Shown here: in pieces, positions 13,521-26,800 of the stretch
Layout of the letters: every line of letters begins with the position of its first letter
How positions within the stretch are numbered: the first letter of the stretch is position 1
DNA from: Branchiostoma floridae
Taxonomy: Eukaryota; Chordata; Leptocardii; Amphioxiformes; Branchiostomatidae
DNA length: 64,000 nt
Direction: 5' to 3'
Assembly: GCF_000003815.2 (NCBI RefSeq)
Contig: NC_049989.1
Coordinates: forward strand, 9,154,880 to 9,218,879
Translations under genes and position numbers: made by a program
The notes under the pieces: model-generated
Told to the model about the DNA's origin: nothing
Databases searched by the model: none
Seen by the model: the letters and a program-made list of their open reading frames with translations, nothing else

Positions 13521-15559
13521 ACGTTGACAGACAGGAAAGGCGTAAGAGCCCAAGTACACCCAGAAGACTGACACTTTCTTTACGAACAAGGTCCTCGTCA
13601 GTGGGGCTGTCAATCATTATGCAAATGATTTCTCTGACGTCTTTCTTCTGATATTCGAGGGAATATTCTAGTCTGGGTTCCCAGCTGGGTGCTAGAATTA
13701 CCAAGCAACGCGTATACATGTATTCTTGTGACGTAAGGTATCAAATGACACTTGAGAGTACATTTTCCCCTTGACTCTCCGATGGAATTTAAAATTGGCG
13801 GACCATTTCCTGACCAGTCGAACTGCATTCAACTTATATTACATTACTTACATTATATGCTATATTGAATTATTACTGTGACAAAATTTATTCAGGGAGT
13901 CAATCTAGAAACAATATAGTATCACACAACGTTCAATGTTTTAGGAAATTATCGAAATATTTGACAGACAGTCGTCAGTAATAGAATAACTGAGACCAGA
14001 TTAAATGGTATAATAGAATAATTGGTTTATGTAGATTTAAGTTTAACTGTCCCAATTCAACACGACATATGATTATTCAATGTAGACCTATATTAGTAAA
14101 TGCTCTGCTCATTTGCTGCTTCCTACTCATGTTGATTATGGTTTACCAAGCATTACAGTTTTTGAATATGATACATATAAAAAAATACACCTTCCAGGTC
14201 TTTAACTTCTATTATTCAATTATCAAATTCTGATGTAGCCCTGAAATATTGCACTCAGATTTCATGAATATAAACGAGAATTAAAGCATGGATAAATATA
14301 TGTTGAAGGATACACCGTTATTGAAGTCACCTTCAAATAAGGATAACCAGGAGGCAAGTCTCTATCCCTATGTCGACAAAATTAAACAACGTATCTGACT
14401 TTTCCATCATCACTTCCATTTTCCCACCACCGTCATGCAAGCCCTCGAGACATCGCAAAATAGCAACAAGAATTCGCTGACTGCACTGCCAACGCAATTT
14501 GCCTTTGTGGTACGGTAGATAAAAAGAAGCCTTTAAAGTATGACAGGCAAACATTAGTACAAGGTTTGAAATTCTAGCGGCAAAGCTGGTCTTCCTCGCC
14601 GACAGGATTAAAAGACGACACGTTTCTCTGATCTGGTAGATGAAAGACAGACAGAAAATAATGAGGTACATGAAAGATCTAGGCCTGCAGGAAAAGGGCT
14701 AATAGAATCGGTCTCGAGAATCTCTGCCCGCTGTATGACGCAGCTCGCCAGGTTCTCTTACACTTTTTCTCTACGTAGGGAAAATTATATAATGGAAATG
14801 GCCAGAACAGCGTTATTGAGATAGGGCAAAGATATCTTTAATTGAATCTGAGTATACGTATTTCGCGGATAGAGATATAGTCGTCTTGCTTGCGATCTTA
14901 TATCTGTCATGGTTATAAATCGAGTTGGCATGGAGTTTTATGCAATTATGTTCATGGTATCAAGAACCACGTGCATGCGCATATGGGTTTCAATGTAACG
15001 TAACATCATTGTAGAGACGGCTTCATTGCACCCCTACCCCCCAAGCACTGTTGCCATAAAGGGAGCATATTCTAAAGTTTTATGGACATGGTTTATTCTT
15101 AAGTGGACTGAGTGCACTATAATCTTTTCAGACGCGATCTTTTTAATGCCATCTTAGGATGGATACCTTTTGACATTTTGGAGCATTCATATGTTTGACT
15201 CTCAAAGCACTAAAGATATCTTGTCCATCTATATCAATTGTCCACTACCGGAACTTATGATACTAGATCGTAAAGGATGATCTACAAAGCACAGTGGGAT
15301 AAAGCTCATTGGAATTCCTTCTATATCAGCTAAAACACGATCAGTTAGCAGGTAGCTAACAGGATGTACGTATCATTGAATGCATTAAGAGTGATCCAAG
15401 GCGTATGTTAAGTATTCAGGAAGCTCAGATCAGCAGCTCGACTATCACTAGTCATACATGCGAAATTTCAATGACACGCTAGACGGCGCTTTTGACTTGG
15501 TTTATTTTTGCTTCATTTGGCAAGAACGTTGTGCCATCAAGGCCGTGTACATGTTCATG

Positions 15560-15660
15560 TTTGTAAACTATGTTTGTGGATAGCATAAGTCGAGAAGTTA
15601 TTGGAAGGATCTTTCTGATATTTGGTATGTTGGTGTTTGCAAAATGTATATGGCACAGCT
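15560..15660. repeat. Copy of a dispersed repeat also present at 28.05 kb
   Basis: The segment around GTTTGTGGATAGCATAAG and TCGAGAAG then GATATTTG matches the unit at 28,060-28,110 (GTTTGTGGAAAGCATAAC, TCGAGAAGG, GATATTTT). Same orientation, moderately diverged. Confidence 0.4.
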
Positions 15661-16257
15661 GCGGAAATTTAGTACAAACTGTATTGGTATTGGTATTTTG
15701 TGTTCTAGTCAAGATATGGTTGTGATTAGGGGCGGGTACCCGTATGGTGTATCGGTACAAAATCGATACTAGTTCAGATATGGTTGTGATGTTTGGGTGG
15801 CATATATAGCTCATACGATCGTGAGATGCAGGCTTATGTATTCCCTCCCATTCAGCCATTTTGGCTGTTAGGGTCTGTCACCGCTGTGAATTCATGTGAC
15901 TGCACCATATATGGGCACAGTGACTTAATTCTACGGAAGACACCCGTGCGCGCACTGATTTTCGTCTGTTGTCTAAAACAATTGGCCACATGTGGCCCAA
16001 TAGCATCAACCAGAATTTTATGCTTCCCAGAGGACCTGCTCTCCAGGGTAAGGGGGCACATCATCATGGCGTGGGGCCACAGAGAGCGCCCTTGTTCCCC
16101 TCTGAATGTTCCCTCTCAAGAATGGCAATTAGTGGAATGGCAGAGGCGGCGGCAGGAAATTTCGTGGGGGGGGGGGGGGCTTTTAATGACCGAATTTTGA
16201 GCTACCCGTTGCGCCGGATGCGCGACAATCCTAAGGGAAACGGGGGCATGCTTCCCC

Positions 16258-16860
16258 GGGAAAATTTGAAATCTTGACCCTCTAAAACGCCATTTCCTGC
16301 GTTTTGACGCACAAATTCTGCAGCCAGACTAAGCTAAGTTTGATGGCAATTCTGTTAGAAAGGCACATCGTTTTAGCGAGTGCGATGCTCCAACGATTTC
16401 GAGTGCCGAAGGTGCTAGCTGTCGCAGGGTTGGTCTGGGGAAATTTCGAAATCTGCACCCTCTGAAACGCCATTTTCTGTATTATGAGGGACAAATTTTG
16501 CTCGCAGTCTATGGTAAATCTAATGCAATTTTTGTCAAAGAAAGAGATGTTTGAGGGCGATGACCCACACAAATTTTCACCATGTCGTTGTCATCGCCGG
16601 AGGCGCAAGTCATCGCTAGGGAGGTCCGCAGAAAATTTTGAAATCTGAAACGTCATTTCCTGCATTTGTGGGGCACATTCTGCTTGTAAACTAAGCTAAG
16701 TACGCTAGTAAAACTTCTACTATTAGTGTAAAAGATTTTTAAGAGCGATGCTCCCACAACATATGATTCACATATTGTCCTGCGCCGACGACGCGGAAAT
16801 TTTGAAATCGGGATTCTCTGTAACGTCATTTCTTGCATTTTCAGGGGGTAAGGGGTAAAT
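16258..16860. repeat. Diverged tandem repeat array, about 160-195 bp units
   Basis: The signature GGAAA(A)TTT(C)GAAATC followed by CCCTCT(GA)AAACGCCATTT and a T/C-G-C-A-T-T-T run recurs starting near 16,259, 16,439, 16,632 and 16,794. Spacing is about 180, 193 and 162 bp. The last unit is incomplete and runs into an old copy of the piggyBac-like family. A GGGCATGCTTCCCC segment precedes the first unit. Confidence 0.65.
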
Positions 16861-16869
16861 TTGGCCTCT

Positions 16870-17350
16870 AGACCAGCTTGTGGACCAAATTATGGTAACA
16901 ACTTTTGTGTCATTATCATGTTATATGACGACATCATGACGTCATCTAGCTAATATCGGTCGCCATCTTGGATTTTGACTGAAGAAGTCATCAAATTAGC
17001 ATAAAGTATGAATATTGAATCATGAAATTTACGTTGAATTTTGTAAAATGTCATGAACAAGTGTGTTTTGCCAAGAAAACCTTGAATGTTTAAGCCAAAA
17101 TTATAAAATTTCGTAATGAATATGCCTCAGAGTTCCGTTGCCATGGCAACATGAAAAATTGTGAACTTACTTTATTCAGTTATAATGTTTGCTATTAACA
17201 TTTTCTGAAAAGATACCAAATTTGGTATCTCTAGCACGGGCCATTCAGGGGCTATGCGACATTAAAGTTGGTACAGGCATGAAAACCCATACCCGGTCTG
17301 AAAAGCGTCAGTGCAAAATGTGGTCCTCGTGATCTTTTGCATAAATTATG
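16870..17350 (-). mobile_element. Old copy of the piggyBac-like non-autonomous family
   Basis: Reverse-orientation similarity to the intact element at 24,686-25,655: shared order of ATCATGACGTCATCTAGC, GCCATCTTGGATTTTGAC, TTGCCATGGCAAC, a loop with GGGGCTATGCGACATTAA, and GTGCAAAATGTGGTCCTC. No clear termini, so it is a decayed internal fragment. Confidence 0.5.
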
Positions 17351-17518
17351 ATAATGAGTTAGAATTATTCTCACCTAATCATGTCAAACTTTCCTACATA
17401 GATTAATGAAACTATACATATATACAAATCACAAAAAGAGTCACAAAAAAACTGTATTTGTACAAAACGTTATGGGGTCACTTTTGACCCCATATGGTAA
17501 TCTACGTAACAAAATAAT

Positions 17519-17840
17519 TAGCACTTCAACCAATGATAGCATGGAAATTAGAAATCGACCGAAACGAGAATGGCTGCAATTCTGTCACATATTTGCATTA
17601 TTATGTTTTCATCTTGCATCTCTTAAGGGACTATGGGATCAGCTTACGCTAAATTGCAACATATTTCGGTGCATAACACTAGTTATAGTACTTATTGTTT
17701 GAACTTATAATGTGAAAATCCGTATGGTTTGGGGGGGGGGGGTGAAACTAAATGGGAGCTAAGTTTAGAAATACGTTTTGTCTGTTTGCCTCATTAACCT
17801 CGCATTCGATCTATTATGGCCACCGCGTGAGAAAGGTGTA
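17519..17840. mobile_element. Partial MITE sharing its right arm with the 44.3 kb element
   Basis: From CTTCAACCAATGATAGCATG to GCGTGAGAAAGGTGTA it parallels 44,409-44,734 almost base for base, including CTCTTAAGGGACTATG and TAAATGGGAGCTA. The matching left arm is absent here. A run of G near 17,731-17,742 interrupts it. Confidence 0.6.
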
Positions 17841-18730
17841 TTGTGATAGTCGTACATGTATACGTATGCCTTTGCAAAATGTAGCTACATTTTCCATTGT
17901 TACAGGAAAAGCTGGCCGTTGGTTCTGTCACAGCCTGCTCGAATATTCTGTATCATCAGAATCAAACGACGTTCTTCCGATCCGTACTGAATGCGACTGT
18001 GCCATTATTAAGATACTTCGATTGCAATTCAACCCAACTCATGGGGTGAAAAAAATCACGTTGTCCTGTCAAATTAAGCCTGGAACAGAACCCGCGAGTG
18101 TCCATCATGACCAGATTGTCAGAATAAAGTAGAGGTTGATATGCCAAAGGTCGGGCGAAATTACCTGCAGTACCCAGCATGGGTTCCCTTCAATTACTCC
18201 TAATGATCCCATTATTTCACCATACGAACATTGAAGGGTCCGACCATATTTGTCCCATCTCTTGGTAACTACTACAGGGCTGCTCTTTGATGTTGATTTT
18301 TGGTTGTGTGTTGTCAGACAATTATGAAAGGTTGCCCGGAGTTTAGTTACGAAATGCAGGCCCTGAATGGTCCGCGCATTTTCTAATGCATATTGTGATT
18401 TTAACATCACAACATGTTAACGCTCAGCAGGCTAGAGCGCTGTGATGTTACTTGCTTGATGTTGTTACTGTGGAGACAAATATATTGTGTAAACATGGTC
18501 AAAATAGCCATTGGCTGTGCTGGAAATTGAATTTACATCAAAGTCATGTGAGTGAATGTTTTGCCGAAGGCCATACGATACAAGATTTTTAACTTCAGGT
18601 AACCCCCATCAATATGACCGCTTCATACACAATTGCGGCTGTAATCATTTCATCTAAGTATTATAGCCAAATACATCAGCATATTGGTCTCTAGAAAATT
18701 AGGATAAGATACAATTTAGTAAGGATTAGT

Positions 18731-19391
18731 GTTGCGCCCCGAACCGTGCCTTGTCATCATCATCATCATCATCATCATGGTTTATTATTTCTCATGTTCC
18801 ACGTTACAGGTAGCAGGGTCAGCATTAGACCCTGAATTGTACTGTCGTGTACAATAACTTTGGTAAAAACAGGAGACGATTGTTAAAAATATTATATGTA
18901 CAGTTACGAATTATATCGCTTTTTCTACTCAGCGTTGACGTTGAGGTTTAAACAATTATCTAAAAACGGGTATTGCACATCTTTGCTTAGAAGCAATGAA
19001 AGCGGCCTTTACAGTTAGCTTCACACTGTGTCATGACGTCATGAGGGGACATTGTTTTTGTTCATGAGCCGTGCCCAGACACGGTCCTCACGTGTCCAGA
19101 ACTGTGCTTGGGGCAAAAGCACGTTTTGGGACGGGACACGCTGAGACTGCCCCGAACCATGGCACACAAAAGGTCCGCCAAACTGCCGAACGTTTCCAAC
19201 TCTCGAAACAAACTCTCGCAAAACCAAGCCTTATTTGAAAACATGGGAGTGAATAATAAATAATCACTGTCCCGTCAGTCATAGTGATTGACAGCGCTTC
19301 CGGGCACAGACCTGAACAGTCGGACTGTGCCCCATCCCATGCCTGAATGGGCACGGAATGGGACGGGCACGGCCGCGGTTTGGGGCACAAC
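18731..19391. mobile_element. hAT-like non-autonomous element, tentative
   Basis: Left end GTTGCGCCCCGAACCGTGCC is the approximate inverse of the right end, which reads GGTTTGGGGCACAAC. The subterminal zone is rich in GGGCACGG / CCGAACCATGGCAC motifs. An (ATC)n microsatellite lies at 18,754-18,779. No matching target-site duplication was seen, so the class is uncertain. Confidence 0.35.
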
Positions 19392-20524
19392 GACATTGGA
19401 GAATTCTGCATATACCATAATAAAAATTGGTTGCCATGGAAATAAAAACCAAGCCCACCTACGCATCCAACCCACACGCCCGTAACGTAACAAAAGTTTC
19501 CAAAATGCAGGATATCATGTATCTGCCATGTTTAATGATGTCAAACAAAATATTACCCAGAGCCTCTTTGTCTACGCTCGTCATGTTTCAGCACTCAGAA
19601 TTGTGTTTTTTACGTCAGGAAATGAAATAAATTTAAATCTAGAAAGGAAAAGAAATAAAGTTTTTTTTCTGATATTGTTGAAACATTATCCTAGTACTGA
19701 GCTGAGCGCATTTAAGTATCCGTAACAGTATCATGACATTGTTGTCAGTTGTTGTTGTTTTTCATGAATGAATCATACATGAATGACTTTATAGCTCAAC
19801 AGCAAAGTAAACAACAATGACAAAGATTATAAAGAATTAAAAGCTGGAGATTGGGCACAGGGAGAAAACAGTTACTATGATAGCTAATAGTACTACATAC
19901 GAGGCTACATACAGAATGTTCAACAAAATATTATCGATATCAACACAGGTAAGTAGGAGTGATCTGGTCTCGCATTTGGAATACAGTATAACATAGACCA
20001 CGTAGGCGGATATATGACTTGAAAAAATAACAGTAGATATTAAGATTCTGTGTTCATGTGCTAATATTTTGTCATCTTTCAGTCTTTGTGCTATTTGGGA
20101 CGGCTTTGGGATCATAGTTGTCAAGGGCCATTTGAAACACAGATTAAAGAAGTGCAACACTGTAATAAGCTATAATTGCTGGCCCGGAAGCCTTTTACAC
20201 GAATTAGAGGTTTTGGCATTCTCAATTACATCTATATATGATTTCATGTGTAGTATCATTTGCTCAGTGTGCAATTAATTCCACAATGTTGACATCAAAG
20301 GCGAGCGAAAGTTCTGCCCAAAGGCCATTAGCTCAAATTCTCAACAACAAGATGGACTCTGGTGGCCATCGACATGACTACTTCATAAACAGATGCAACA
20401 ACAACAGCTTAAAAAAACGTTACAACGGAATAAATCCACTCGTCGTCGAGAACATCCTGATCATCTGTTACCAACTCTGGGAGCTTCCAGCACCTTCACC
20501 GTTGACGCGCCGAACTTCGCCATT

Positions 20525-20599
20525 GAATGAGGCATAAGACATGGTCACGGAATAACTCGCTATTTTGATTTTCTGTGACTCTGTCTTATGCCTCATTTC
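20525..20599. repeat. Short hairpin (inverted repeat)
   Basis: GAATGAGGCATAAGACA and then GGTCACGG on the left pair with CTGTGAC and then TGTCTTATGCCTCATTTC on the right around a loop of about 25 bases. Too short for a transposon with coding capacity; either a MITE remnant or a structured element. Confidence 0.6.
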
Positions 20600-21179
20600 G
20601 GCGTGGAGCATCTCTCCCATGTTCGTAACTCGGCTGTACATCTGAGACCCACGTCTTTCCTTTGGGTGTCAATTTGACAAACGCTGATCTTTAATTTCAT
20701 TTCTACCAACGTAAAGGGAATTGTGGGCGTGGTCAGTTAACAGGCTTCACTGACCATCATCCAATGCGTGCAGCGCGCAGTCGACCAGTACTCTCTCGAA
20801 GTTTGAATCCAAATCATCCAAGGCCTTATCGGGGTAATATTGTAACTGGACGCTCGCACAGATACTTCTATATTTCAAAGCAAGCTAAAGGTGAGTTTTA
20901 AGCTTTCTTTGATCAACATTTGTCTGGATCTTCAACCGGCAAAGAGATATTTTTAGTGAGTCTTCCGACGTTTTCTCTAATTATTTCACCGGACACCCTT
21001 AAACAGCCACATTGAAAAAGTGCTACCGGTGCAATTCTTTATTCTTAATTCAAATAAAAAGAATACTTATGCTGCATTCAATCATTTTGAAATTCTTATT
21101 TTTAATGTGGTGGTTTGAGAGTACCTGGCAGATGTTAAGAGTTAACGTTCGACGTGTGCCTATGCGACTTCTGCAAAGC

Positions 21180-21480
21180 GTGCGTAGTCCAGTGGTTAGC
21201 GGTCCGGCCTCAAATAGTATCTAGAAGCCGTGAGTCCGAATCCCGGCTGTGTCGCTCACCCGAAATGCGCGCTACCAGAAATGGTTGCAGACCTTAGGAC
21301 GGGACGTTAAGCCGTAGTCCACTGTCCATTGTGCTTGTCGAAGAGAGGTAGGAGAATTCCCCCGTACAATGAACCTGTAAATACTGTACATAACATATGT
21401 CCTGTCTGTCACGACCAGTGGAAGAATAGCCCAACTGGTTGGAGATTATTCTCACCTTTTTTGTGTATTTTGTGCTAATT
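21180..21480 (+). mobile_element. tRNA-derived SINE
   Basis: The head, 21,180-21,252, is tRNA-like: an A-box (GCGTAGTCCAGTGGTTAGC, 21,182-21,200) and a B-box (AGTCCGAATCCC, 21,233-21,244) at tRNA spacing. The body follows to a T-rich end near 21,478 containing GGAGATTATTCTCACC. The tRNA part lacks a well-paired acceptor stem, so it is a SINE head and not a tRNA gene. Confidence 0.65.
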
Positions 21481-23272
21481 ATCTCTACTTATGGTTTAAA
21501 TGTCGTTTATCATTTTTGTATTTTGAAAGTCAACATGATTCCTTATAATACTTTGATTTCACTGCCAGGTTTGTTCAAATAGATATAAGTCGATTCAAAG
21601 ATTTGATCAAACATGTGAAAATACACCAGATTTGCCGATAACGATGTAATATCGTATGTATTCTTATAACAGTTAATCAAAACCGCTTTAAATGATCGGA
21701 CATACAACAGCCGGAACAGCCGATGATAAGGTCAAATATGACGTGCAATAAGTACTTCTAGATCTAACATAGAATTAATATAACATAGTAGAACAAGGTA
21801 CAGTATATGAGCATATATGTAAATAGCATAACAAGGTATGTGAGCATATATGTACATAGTATAACAAGGAAAGAAAAAAATGTATCATGTATCAAAGTCT
21901 TTTGAACAAAAAGGAAAGAGAGGTAAATAATTATCTGTTAATTATCTATCTTGTTTGTTTTGTTTGAACCTTTGTTTATTCATGAAACTCAAATCGACCT
22001 ACAAGTCGCTTTTAATTGAGGTCATGAGGGAAGAGGCAAGGGTCAGACAAAGTATATAACAGAGATACAATTTATATCGTTTAAAGTCCTTATGGATCTT
22101 ATACGTTTACAGGTCTATATACACTACTCTCGGTAAAATGAAAATATCTTGCAGTTTAAAACACTCCTTCTTCAATTGATATGACAATTAACCTCAATCG
22201 CATCTGACCACAACCTCTTCAAACTCATGTAAAAGAAGCTGTTTTACAATTGCCGATCATATGCACAACTCTATCCCTTCTCTATTCCCCGAAATGTAAG
22301 CATTATAGCGTAGGCTGCAGTTTAATCCCAATACCAGCTATCACACACCAAACATTTGCATAACCGTAGCTGTGTGTGGACTTCTCACGTGCACAATGGT
22401 GCCCTCGTTATTACGGGAATAGCATACAATGATCACTCAAATGAATATGATCTATTGAGGCCTGTCATTATCAATCATTGTCCAAAGAAACGTCCAAAAA
22501 ACGCATTTACTTACAATGGCGGAAATTTCAGAATGTTGGCTGTAGTAGATTTGGTATCAGCAACGTTATCATATGGGGAAGCAAAATTATCGTGTTTTTT
22601 GTGTATTTCTTGTGGGAATCTGTTGAAGTTGATTCAGACTTAATGATACAAATGACAGATCTGTGAGAAACCCGCACGTCAGATGTTTGTTGGCGTGAAA
22701 TGAATAGTCTATAATTACGTATTCATAGTTGAACAATTCCCGCTGATTAACTCTGTCAGTCGTGCCACAAGCTGTCTTCTATAGAGGTAGAGTGACTCAG
22801 TGGTAGGTACAGTCAGGGAACCGTGTATGGTTTGGATAGTCAGTGAGGATTTGGCAAGATTCTTGTGCATACTTTCATCATCTGTCATCTCGATATGGTA
22901 AAGTAAGATATATCATATATTTTTACATGTGTAGTTTCAAATTGGTACAATGTATGATCATAGGTTTATCTTGATGTTTTGTGACATGTTTTCCCCAGTA
23001 TGCGTCGTTTTGATGAGGTTTATGTGAATTCAAGTTTTATGACTTTTTCAGCACTTTTCATTTTGGTTCAGCTTACTTTTAAGATGTAAGGCAATGTACT
23101 GTTATGTATTTTCTCCGAACACAATGTTGATGTAGCAATCTGATTGACTAAGACGTGACAACACGGCAAAGCGTACACAAGTCACAAGCTGTAAAGAGAT
23201 AAAAGAGTGAATAGAGATCGTTTGTAATTGGATTAATGCTTGGTGTCTCAGCTATCTCTTTCAACGAACGCG

Positions 23273-23410
23273 CGTGGACACATCACCACTGGCCACGCTA
23301 CTGGGCAGCTGTCAGAACTATCCCTTTGACGTGATATAACCTTTGGGCGTAATAATTATATTATATATTGGGAATAACAATAACGTTGTCAAGAGTCATG
23401 AGAGGAATTA
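23273..23410 (+). promoter_or_regulatory. Duplicated 5' flanking block of GPCR gene 2
   Basis: About 140 bp matches a block at 35,716-35,850 upstream of gene 3 and in the same orientation. Shared pieces include GTGGACACATCACCACTGGC, GGGCAGCTGTCAGAAC, CCCTTTGACGTGATATAACC and ATAACGTTGTCA. The central TGACGTGA (23,327-23,334) is a CRE-like sequence, and CAGCTG is an E-box. Conservation stands out against unalignable surrounding DNA, so this is a promoter or 5'-UTR exon retained in both duplicates. Confidence 0.6.
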
Positions 23411-23569
23411 AGTTCAACGGTTTGATGCCATGTGATTTAAGATGGTATGAGAATATCCTCGTTGCAGCCTTTCAGATCGGCGGTGTTTGTTCTTTTGGGA
23501 AGCGCTGATTCGCGATTTTCAACATGGGCTACGGTTCTCTATGCCGGGAGGATTTTTGCCGCAAATTAT

Positions 23570-23665
23570 GATTAAAATCGACCTTGATCTTTGTCTTCCC
23601 AACATACCAAATATCTTCATAATCCATTAAGAGGTTCTTGAGATCTGCTGACTACAAATACCCGG

Positions 23666-23727
<62 letters not shown>

Positions 23728-23735
23728 ACGTAAAA
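23570..23735. repeat. Dispersed repeat ending in a (CA)n microsatellite
   Basis: The stretch from GACCTTGATCTTTGTCTTCC through ACATACCAAATATC, GAGGTTCTTGAG and CTGACTACAAA leads directly into about 27 CA units (23,669-23,722). The same order occurs at 44,737-44,850, where the CA run is short. The repeat end evidently seeds the microsatellite. Confidence 0.6.
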
Positions 23736-23852
23736 CACTCAGAAAATATCTCCATTTTTCATGGAACATAAAATATGTCACTAATACTTTACCATTGATA
23801 CTTCCAAATAGACTACATCGAGAGAGAGAGAGAGAGAGAGCAGCCTTGAAAC

Positions 23853-26800
23853 ATGGAGAAGGAAGCCGGCCCGCTCAACATGACATGGAACGACTCGTGG
23901 ACAGCCGATGATTTCATCTTTGACAAATTCAAACAAGACACGATCGTTATCGTGATCTTCGTGCTCGCGTATCTCTCCATCTTACTGCTGTGCGTGGTGG
24001 GGAACCTGCTGGTCATAGTGGTGGTGGTTTGGAACAGGAACATGCGGACAGTTACCAACTTCTTCATCACCAACCTGGCCGTGGCCGATCTGCTGGTCGG
24101 AGTCTTCTGTTTGCCGTTCAACCTTGCGGATAACATATTGACAAGTAAGAGTTGTACCACTTTATATTTGACTATTATGTATTTTCCAACTTACTTAAAA
24201 TGCGTATCCTTAATTAGAGACAAGTTACAGACACATTTGTGGGGCTGAAATGGAAACTGGAAAAACTCAATTTTGTAATAGAGTACGTACCCCTTCGCCC
24301 TCCATTTACATTAAAATTCATGGTTTTAATGTTTCATATTTGTACCACCCCCCCACGCCAAAAAAACATTTGCTTGTATTTGCAAAAATGCTAACAGTAA
24401 CTGTTTCCATTGGCTTTGTCTCTGCAAACTTGTGGATCACATGAGCAACAAGATGCACATTTCATCCATCAGAGTCATAGTAGAAGAAATATGTTAATTC
24501 CTGAATATATTTATCGAGTCATTGGGGAATTGATCAGCCGACGTTTCAGTAAATTCCTGGCTACGTGAGGTCTGAATGGACTCTACTACGTCACGAGTTA
24601 CCGAAACCGATCGGATAGATAAATACTGTTAAGTTGTATTTCGAATTCTCTGATAACCATAGACATAACAATTGGTCAGTTTTAACCCTCAAGCACCCGA
24701 CCTTTTTTTGCGACTAAAATGACCGAGTGGGGTCCAAACGGACCCCAAAATGTTTTGTTCATAAAATCTCAGTATCATTTCTTATCGGCGATCATTGTAT
24801 ACACATTGCTTCATCAATGTAAGAGGAAGATTTTGAGATGTTAAGGTGTTGCTAATTCCAACTCATTATCATAATTTATGCAAAGTTCAGAAGGACCACG
24901 TTTTGCACTAAACCTATTCCGACCAGATAGGGGAATTTTGAGGCCCTCAGCAACATTTATGTCGCATAACTCATGAACGGCTAGAGCTAAAGCTACGAAA
25001 CTTGGTAATTTATCACAAAATATTGTTTGCAAAAGTTTTTGGTCAATAAAGTAAGTTTATCATTTTTGGGGGTTGCCATGGCAACCATATTCTAACAGGC
25101 ATATTTTTGCCAAAATTTGACAATTTCAATTTAAACAAGGTTTTCTTGGTAAATTACACCTGTTTTCTAACAACAATTAAATTCTATGAAATTCAATGTA
25201 ATTTTCATGACTTAAAATTTATAATTTATGCTAATTTCATGACGTCATTCGTCAAAATCAAAGATGGCCGCCCTGATTAGGCAAATGACGTCATAATGTC
25301 GTCACATTACATGTTGATGACACAGAAATTTTTGTGATGATTTAGGTTTACTTTTTTATTATTGTCTGAAAGTTTGGTAGTCATACTGTAAGTGGTTAAG
25401 GAGTTAGCCTCCAAAGTTTGTTTTAAAAACTGCACATTTTTGCTGGGGTCCGTTTTGACCCCAGAGGGACTGAACACAAACTTTCTTTATAATTTCCACA
25501 TTATTGTACCAATCTTTGCGAAAACTTAGGAGAAGGTATAAGACATATTGACTGACAAAGTCACGGAGGATTTTTTCTTCAGATCAAAAATGTTCAAATG
25601 GCACTTCAAAATGTACGCCTGGGGTCCAAATGGACCCCACTCGGGTGTTTGAGGGTTAAAAACGGTCTATATATAAATGGTTTTCTATCAGTGATGGGAT
25701 CAATATTTCTTGCTAAATTTGTAAACAATACAACTGGCCTATTTTCCTGTAACAACGACCATGTCAGTAAACTGAACTCTCAACCAATAACTTGTCCATC
25801 TTCTTCCTGATAGGTTGGCCATTCGGCGAGGCCATGTGCAAGGTGTTCCTCTCCGTCCAGGTTCTATCGGTGTCTGCCTCTGTCTTCACACTCGTCGCCA
25901 TTGCCGTGGACAGGTGAGATTTTCCGCAGCACACAGTGCACTAAAGATACTCTTAGCCTTACACTTGGGAAAGTCAATGACGGTAGGGGCAACCGCTGTG
26001 TGGGCAAGCGCCGACCACTATATATGTAGGTAGAATGATTGCCGTGAATGCGTGCCAGGGTTAGGTTGCTGGCGTTGGATATATCAGCTGCTCCTCTGTT
26101 CACACGGCATGCTTTGTCTCATGCACTTTGTTTATTGCCGAAAAATGTTGTTCAGTTCAATGAGAGTGCAAGGTAGCCAGTGATATGCACATTAGCTGGT
26201 GATATCATTTTATGAATGTAGTTATTACTTTCTTTCAAATTATTTACCATTGTGATCAGGATAGACAGTATATATTAGATGGAAATGAGGCGAATTAGCC
26301 CAGATGGGCACACACGCTCCTTAGAAAAAAAATTGAAAAATTTCGACATCAACTACAGCGACCTTCAATAGTAATAGGTATTGCAACTTAAAGTTCACTA
26401 TACCGTTTTATCTCAGGTAAAGGTTCGGATACAATCAATAAAAAAACATTACCATACGCAATGTATACGCCATTGGATGAGACTAGTATATGAAGTACTG
26501 TATGTACCGCAAAGACAGACCCTAGGCCTGTTCATTCATTCTGTACTCTTTTCCCTTTAGATATTACGCAGTGGTTCACCCTACCAGCCCACGCCTCACC
26601 CAGACAGCGGTGCTGTATATCCTCGGCACCGTGTGGATCGTGGCGGCCGCTACATCTGCTCCCCAGGGCCTCGTCTTAACCAGCGTCACCTACGAAGGCG
26701 TTTACACGGCAGACGGACAGGTTCTCACCGCTTGTGAGGAGGTCTGGCCCGGCGACCACTTCAAAATAGGTTACTCGTTGGGCCTTTTCGCCATGTGCTA

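Larger units (their letters stand above)
9096..23852. other. Intergenic region between GPCR genes 1 and 2 (14.8 kb)
   Basis: No gene can be supported. It holds several repeats listed separately: an unclassified transposon-like patch near 9.92 kb, spaced short repeats near 13.3 kb, a diverged tandem array at 16.26-16.86 kb, an old copy of the piggyBac-like family at 16.87-17.35 kb, a MITE end at 17.52-17.84 kb, a hAT-like element at 18.73-19.39 kb, a hairpin at 20.5 kb, a SINE at 21.18 kb, and the duplicated 5' block of gene 2 at 23.27 kb. Stretches 10.1-13.2, 13.8-15.5 and 21.5-23.2 kb show nothing I can name. Confidence 0.6.

Noticed and set aside
13327-13719. 130-codon minus-strand open frame
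   Set aside because: Runs through the ACTAAAAGC repeat units; no recognisable protein.
21180-21252. A functional tRNA gene
   Set aside because: A- and B-boxes are present, but the acceptor stem does not pair well and a SINE body follows.
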